A stretch of DNA of 7,792 nucleotides from an uncultured Bacilli bacterium (lineage in GTDB: Bacteria > Bacillota_I > Bacilli_A > RF39 > UBA660), in contig CANPXI010000045.1 of assembly GCA_947585885.1 (NCBI GenBank), forward strand, positions 1 through 7,792, given 5' to 3'. Shown here one piece after another: positions 4,615 to 7,792 of this stretch; within the stretch, counting starts at the first letter, position 1; the number at the start of each line of letters is the position of its first letter. The position numbers and the translations under genes are program-made. The notes under the pieces were generated by a model. That model saw only the letters and a program-made list of their open reading frames with translations, was not told where the DNA came from and made no database searches.

Positions 4615-5496
4615 ATGAAGATAAGAAATATTTTATTTACAATTTTAATGATGGGTATTGTATTAGTGGTATATTTAAATATAGATAAGATAAGTAATAC
4701 TATTAAGAGTTTTTTAGTTAGTGAAGATGAAAGTATTATTCCTAGTAGTAATGAGTATAAAAGAACTTATAGTTATGCTAGATTTAATAATATAAGTGAA
4801 TACAGGCCAATTAATTATTATTATAATATTTTAAATAATGGATATACTGATTTTACTTTTTATTGTGACGAAGAGTACATTAACTGTAAAAGTGATATTA
4901 AGAAAATAGCACATGATGATGTGCTTCTTAGTAAGATTAATAATTATGTTCATCCATTTAATAGTTTTAGTAATATTAATACTTCTTTATTACCAGAAGA
5001 GGATAAAGTAAGAGTTACTGTTAGTTATAAGTATAGTGATGAAAAGATTAAAAGCATTAATGAAAAAGTTGATGAGGTTTTAGATAGTTTAAAGTTAGAT
5101 GGTTTAAGTAGTAAAGAGAAAATAGAAAAAGTACACGACTTTATTATTGATAATACAAAGTATGATAATGATTTAGTTAATGATGAGAGTAAATATGATA
5201 GTACTAGTGCATACGGAAGTTTGATTGAAGGGTATGGTGTGTGTTCTGGGTATAGTGATGCGATGGCTATTTTTCTAGATAGATTAGATATTCCTAATTT
5301 AAAGATTAGTAGTGATAATCATATTTGGAATTTAGTTAGTTTAGATGGTGAATGGTTACATTTAGATTTAACTTGGGATGATACAGAGAATAAGCTTTTT
5401 AGTGATAATTATTTTTTGATTACAAAAGAAAAGCTCTTTAGTTTAGATAGTAAAGAGCATAATTATGATACTTCATTTTATTTAGAGGCCAAGTAA
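4615..5496 (+). CDS. Membrane-anchored transglutaminase-like (papain-fold) protein
   Basis: 293 residues. A short basic N-terminus (MKIRN) and one hydrophobic helix (about 6-22) suggest an uncleaved anchor with the rest outside the cell. A region of unclear fold follows (about 45-160), with two cysteines (84 and 91) that could form a disulfide. The C-terminal part is a transglutaminase-like domain: KIEKVHDFIIDNTKYDND leads into YGVCSGYSDAMAIF (Cys210), DNHIWNLVSLDGEWLHLDLTWDD (His236, Asp251). The Cys-His-Asp triad is complete, so it is probably active as a protease, cross-linker or cell-wall peptide hydrolase; the substrate is unknown. Bacterial members are often tied to surface or wall proteins. 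It stands alone in plus orientation between rpsT and the convergent miaA, whose 3' end it overlaps by 15 bases. Confidence 0.85.
   Translation: MKIRNILFTILMMGIVLVVYLNIDKISNTIKSFLVSEDESIIPSSNEYKRTYSYARFNNISEYRPINYYYNILNNGYTDFTFYCDEEYINCKSDIKKIAHDDVLLSKINNYVHPFNSFSNINTSLLPEEDKVRVTVSYKYSDEKIKSINEKVDEVLDSLKLDGLSSKEKIEKVHDFIIDNTKYDNDLVNDESKYDSTSAYGSLIEGYGVCSGYSDAMAIFLDRLDIPNLKISSDNHIWNLVSLDGEWLHLDLTWDDTENKLFSDNYFLITKEKLFSLDSKEHNYDTSFYLEAK
5424..5458 (-). terminator. Probable terminator of the mutL-miaA operon, inside the opposing transglutaminase-like gene
   Basis: A perfect 8-bp inverted repeat, GCTCTTTA (5433-5440) and TAAAGAGC (5451-5458), has a 10-base loop. On the minus strand the hairpin is followed at once by TTTTCTTTT (5432-5424), the tract expected of an intrinsic terminator. 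On the plus strand no T-tract follows. It lies about 25 bases beyond the miaA stop. Confidence 0.6.
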
Positions 5497-6357
5497 GGCT
5501 TCTACTTTTTTTATTGTTTCATCAAAATTGTTAAAGTTTACTGTTACCCAGTTTACGTCTTTAAATTGGTTATTTATCCAGGTGTATTGTCTTTTTGCAT
5601 ATTTTCTTGTTCTTCTTTTAGTTTCTTTTAATGCATCTTCTATTGATATTTTTTTATTAAAGTAATTTATGAATTCTTTATATCCTATTAGAGTCATTAG
5701 TTTTTTACTATTTAGTTTTTCTAAACTTCTTGCTTCTTCTAGTAACCCGTCACATAGCATTTCTTCTACCCTTTTGTCTAAACGAGGATACAACTCGTCT
5801 TTTGGAGCAGTTAAGCCAATTAAAGTGAAGTCATATAAAGGTGTATCTTTTTCTTCTTTATTTTTTATTATTTCACCTGTTAGTTCGTAGTGAGTTAGAA
5901 ATCTTTCTAATCTTTTTCTATTATTTACGTGTATGTTATTTTCTTTATAGATTTCGTCTACTTTTTGTTTTAGTTCTTCGTTTGTAAAATTATCAAATTT
6001 AATAGTTCCTTGTTCATCAGAAAATTTATAGTCATAAAGAAGTGCTTTTATGTATAAACCAGTACCTCCTACAATTATTACGTTTTTGTTTTCTTTTATA
6101 AGTTTATCTAATATTAATCTTCCATCAGTTTGGTAGTCTTTTACTGTGTAGTTATTTAAAATAGAGGTTACGTTTAACATATGATGTGGAATTCCTTCCA
6201 TTTCTTTTTCTGTTATTTTTGCTACTCCAACACAAGGCTCTTTATATATTTGTGTAGAGTCTGCACTAATTATTTCTGCATTCATTTTTTTTGCAAGACT
6301 TATAGAAAGTCTAGTTTTACCTACTCCAGTAGGTCCTAATAATACTACTACTCTCAT
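5482..6357 (-). CDS. miaA: tRNA dimethylallyltransferase (tRNA A37 isopentenylation)
   Basis: Transfers a dimethylallyl group to N6 of adenosine-37 in tRNAs reading codons that begin with U. 291 residues, close to the usual 300-315. Motifs in order: P-loop GPTGVGKT (8-15), ADSTQIYK (32-39), EGIPHHMLNV (54-63), GGTGLYIKAL (97-106), GYKEF (225-229) and RRTRKYAKRQYTWI (248-261), the tRNA-binding and catalytic signature near the C-terminus. The segment after the second motif, EPCVGVAKIT, departs from the common GMDIGTAK but keeps the shape. The ATG directly follows the mutL TAA with no gap, and GGGTG inside the end of mutL serves as ribosome site, so the two are translationally coupled. The last codons overlap the convergent transglutaminase-like gene. 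Confidence 0.97.
   Translation of the reverse strand: MRVVVLLGPTGVGKTRLSISLAKKMNAEIISADSTQIYKEPCVGVAKITEKEMEGIPHHMLNVTSILNNYTVKDYQTDGRLILDKLIKENKNVIIVGGTGLYIKALLYDYKFSDEQGTIKFDNFTNEELKQKVDEIYKENNIHVNNRKRLERFLTHYELTGEIIKNKEEKDTPLYDFTLIGLTAPKDELYPRLDKRVEEMLCDGLLEEARSLEKLNSKKLMTLIGYKEFINYFNKKISIEDALKETKRRTRKYAKRQYTWINNQFKDVNWVTVNFNNFDETIKKVEALLGL
5483..5512 (+). terminator. Intrinsic terminator of the transglutaminase-like gene, with the stop codon in the loop
   Basis: TAGAGGCC (5483-5490) pairs with GGCTTCTA (5497-5504), eight pairs with one G-T. The loop AAGTAA contains the stop codon TAA (5494-5496). After one C come seven Ts (5506-5512). The same bases encode the last residues of MiaA on the other strand. 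The minus strand has no T-tract after the hairpin, so it acts in the plus direction. Confidence 0.78.
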
Positions 6358-7792
6358 TTAATTCACCCTTTTAAATAGTTTTTCTAGTTCGTGAAGTGTA
6401 TATTTTATTATGGTAGGTCTTCCGTGAGGACAAGTGTATGGATAAGCACAAGCAAATAGTCTTTTTATTAGTATTTCTTGTTCTAGTGGGCCTATATTTG
6501 TGTTTGCTTTTACACTCATTTTGCAAGATAAGTTAATTGCAAGTTGTTCGTTAAATTTAATACGATCAAACTTTTTATCTAACGAAGTTATTAAATCAAA
6601 TATTTTATTTATTGATTCAGTTTCGTATCCTTCACGCAGCCAGGTAGGATGACTTAGTATTCTTATTGTGTTTATTCCAAATTCTTCAAAAGTTATTCCT
6701 AGACTATTTATTAGTTCTTTGTTTTCTAGTACTTTCATATATTCGTTTTTAGTTAGTTCTATGTTTATTGGAAATAGTAAGTTAGTTGTGTTTGTTTTTG
6801 CTTCTTCTAGTGCTTTCATATATTTTTCATAGTTTATTCTTTCGTTAGCTGCGTGTATGTCTATCATATATACGTTAGAGGTGTCACTTGCGAAAAGGTA
6901 TGTTCCAAGAGCAAGGCCTACTGGATGAATTATGTCACTTTCTAATGTGTTATCAAGGGAAGCTTCATAGTTTAGTGAAGTTTCATTAAGTTCAAAGTTT
7001 AAAGATTGTTCTTCTACTTTATTATATTCAGTATATGGTATATAACTTTCTGCTTTACTCTCTTTTTCATAAACTTCAGGTTCACTTTTTTCTTCTGTTA
7101 CTTCTACTCCTTTATATGTTCCTTCTTTTTTACTTAGAGCAGTTCTTATTAGACTAAATAGTAGTTCTTCTAGTGTGTCCATTTTACTAAATTTAATATC
7201 TTGTTTAGTTGGATGGATATTTACGTCTACAATAGTAGGGTCTACATTTATATTTATTACTACAACTGGGTATTTTGTTTCTGCTAAGTATGTGTGATAT
7301 GCATCTTTTATTATTCTATTTACATATGAGTTTGTTACTATTCTTCCATTTACTAGTGTTGTCATATTTGTTTTTGTACTTTTATTTATGTTTATGTTAC
7401 TTATGTAGCCATCTATATCATAGTCTAAGTTGCTTCCTTTTATTTTTATCATATTTTTACTTACATTATAGCCATAGATTTCGTGAATTGTTTTAAGTAA
7501 GTCATTACTTCCGGTTGTTTTTAGTAATTCTTTACCTTCACTTAGTAATGTAAAACTTATGTGAGGGTTACTAAGACTTAGTTTTTCTATTAGTGAAACT
7601 ACATTATTAAGTTCAGTATAGAAACTTTTTAAAAATTTTAGTCTTGCTGGGGTGTTATAAAATATGTTTCTTACTGTTACAGTGGTTCCTTCATTTATAT
7701 TAGAAATAGTTTCTTCTATAAGTTTACCACCTTTTATGAATATTCTAGTTTTATCTATTTTGTTAGTTGTTTCTAGTTCTACCTCACTTACA
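6358..7792 (-). CDS. mutL: DNA mismatch repair protein MutL, missing its N-terminus (partial)
   Basis: The frame is open to the right window edge, so this is the C-terminal 477 residues; about 100 residues of the ATPase domain lie outside. A shorter reading from an internal ATG at 7452 is not a real start, because conserved MutL sequence continues upstream. Seen: VSEVELETT, then EGTTVTVRNIFYNTPARLKF (ATPase motif, about 7693-7634), VDVNIHPTKQDIKF (the N-domain HPxK), an acidic linker, and a C-terminal endonuclease domain. That domain has DIHAANERINYE (from 6861, the DxHAxxExxxxE metal site), SCKMSVKAN, CPHGRP and the terminal FKRV. It is therefore the nicking type of MutL used by bacteria without MutH. 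The usual clamp-binding QxxLxP is TNLLFP here. miaA follows without a gap. Confidence 0.97.
   Translation of the reverse strand, partial: VSEVELETTNKIDKTRIFIKGGKLIEETISNINEGTTVTVRNIFYNTPARLKFLKSFYTELNNVVSLIEKLSLSNPHISFTLLSEGKELLKTTGSNDLLKTIHEIYGYNVSKNMIKIKGSNLDYDIDGYISNININKSTKTNMTTLVNGRIVTNSYVNRIIKDAYHTYLAETKYPVVVININVDPTIVDVNIHPTKQDIKFSKMDTLEELLFSLIRTALSKKEGTYKGVEVTEEKSEPEVYEKESKAESYIPYTEYNKVEEQSLNFELNETSLNYEASLDNTLESDIIHPVGLALGTYLFASDTSNVYMIDIHAANERINYEKYMKALEEAKTNTTNLLFPINIELTKNEYMKVLENKELINSLGITFEEFGINTIRILSHPTWLREGYETESINKIFDLITSLDKKFDRIKFNEQLAINLSCKMSVKANTNIGPLEQEILIKRLFACAYPYTCPHGRPTIIKYTLHELEKLFKRVN

Noticed and set aside
7453..7496. mutL starting at the internal ATG at 7452
   Set aside because: Conserved MutL residues (GTTVTV, FYNTPARLKF) continue in frame to the window edge, so 7452 is an internal Met.

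Overview
The window is strongly AT-rich chromosomal DNA. TGG encodes Trp, and TGA acts as a stop at the end of spoIIP, so the standard bacterial code fits. It carries core housekeeping genes (rpsT, miaA, mutL) and endospore genes (gpr, spoIIP, spoIVFA, spoIVFB). This points to an endospore-forming, low-GC Firmicute, most likely an uncultured compact-genome member of the Bacilli; the lineage is my inference. I see no mobile element, phage, CRISPR array, tRNA or rRNA.

Layout. Positions 1-310 hold the start of a lipoprotein gene (minus strand, running off the left edge) and its upstream region. That region has a near-consensus promoter, a perfect Shine-Dalgarno before a 10-codon ORF, and a direct-plus-inverted repeat. 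Positions 310-1621 (minus) hold spoIVFA-spoIVFB, the pro-sigma-K processing protease and its partner. Positions 1692-2039 (plus) hold a one-domain YigZ/IMPACT protein. Positions 2128-4217 (minus) hold gpr-spoIIP-(yqxA-like), with rpsT divergent at 4310-4579 (plus). From memory of the Bacillus subtilis chromosome, this matches its rpsT / gpr-spoIIP-yqxA order. Positions 4615-5496 (plus) hold a membrane-anchored transglutaminase-like protein. Positions 5482-7792 (minus) hold miaA preceded by the 3' part of mutL, the usual mutL-miaA pairing.

How the genes work together. Four or five genes serve sporulation. SpoIIP is a peptidoglycan hydrolase of the engulfment machine. SpoIVFA and SpoIVFB control mother-cell sigma-K activation. 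GPR degrades small acid-soluble spore proteins at germination. The YqxA-like protein is placed here by position only. A sequence matching the forespore sigma-G consensus (GTATA, 18 bp, CATTTTA) sits directly upstream of gpr, within the rpsT promoter region. MutL and MiaA are mismatch repair and tRNA modification genes.

No new multi-gene system is evident. The notable features are in the compact control architecture: two genes whose start codon lies at the predicted transcription start (leaderless mRNAs), terminators whose hairpin loop is the stop codon, a terminator for one operon inside an opposing gene, a spoIVFB with no normal start codon at the expected position, a reduced GPR with no propeptide, and the repeat-rich lipoprotein leader.
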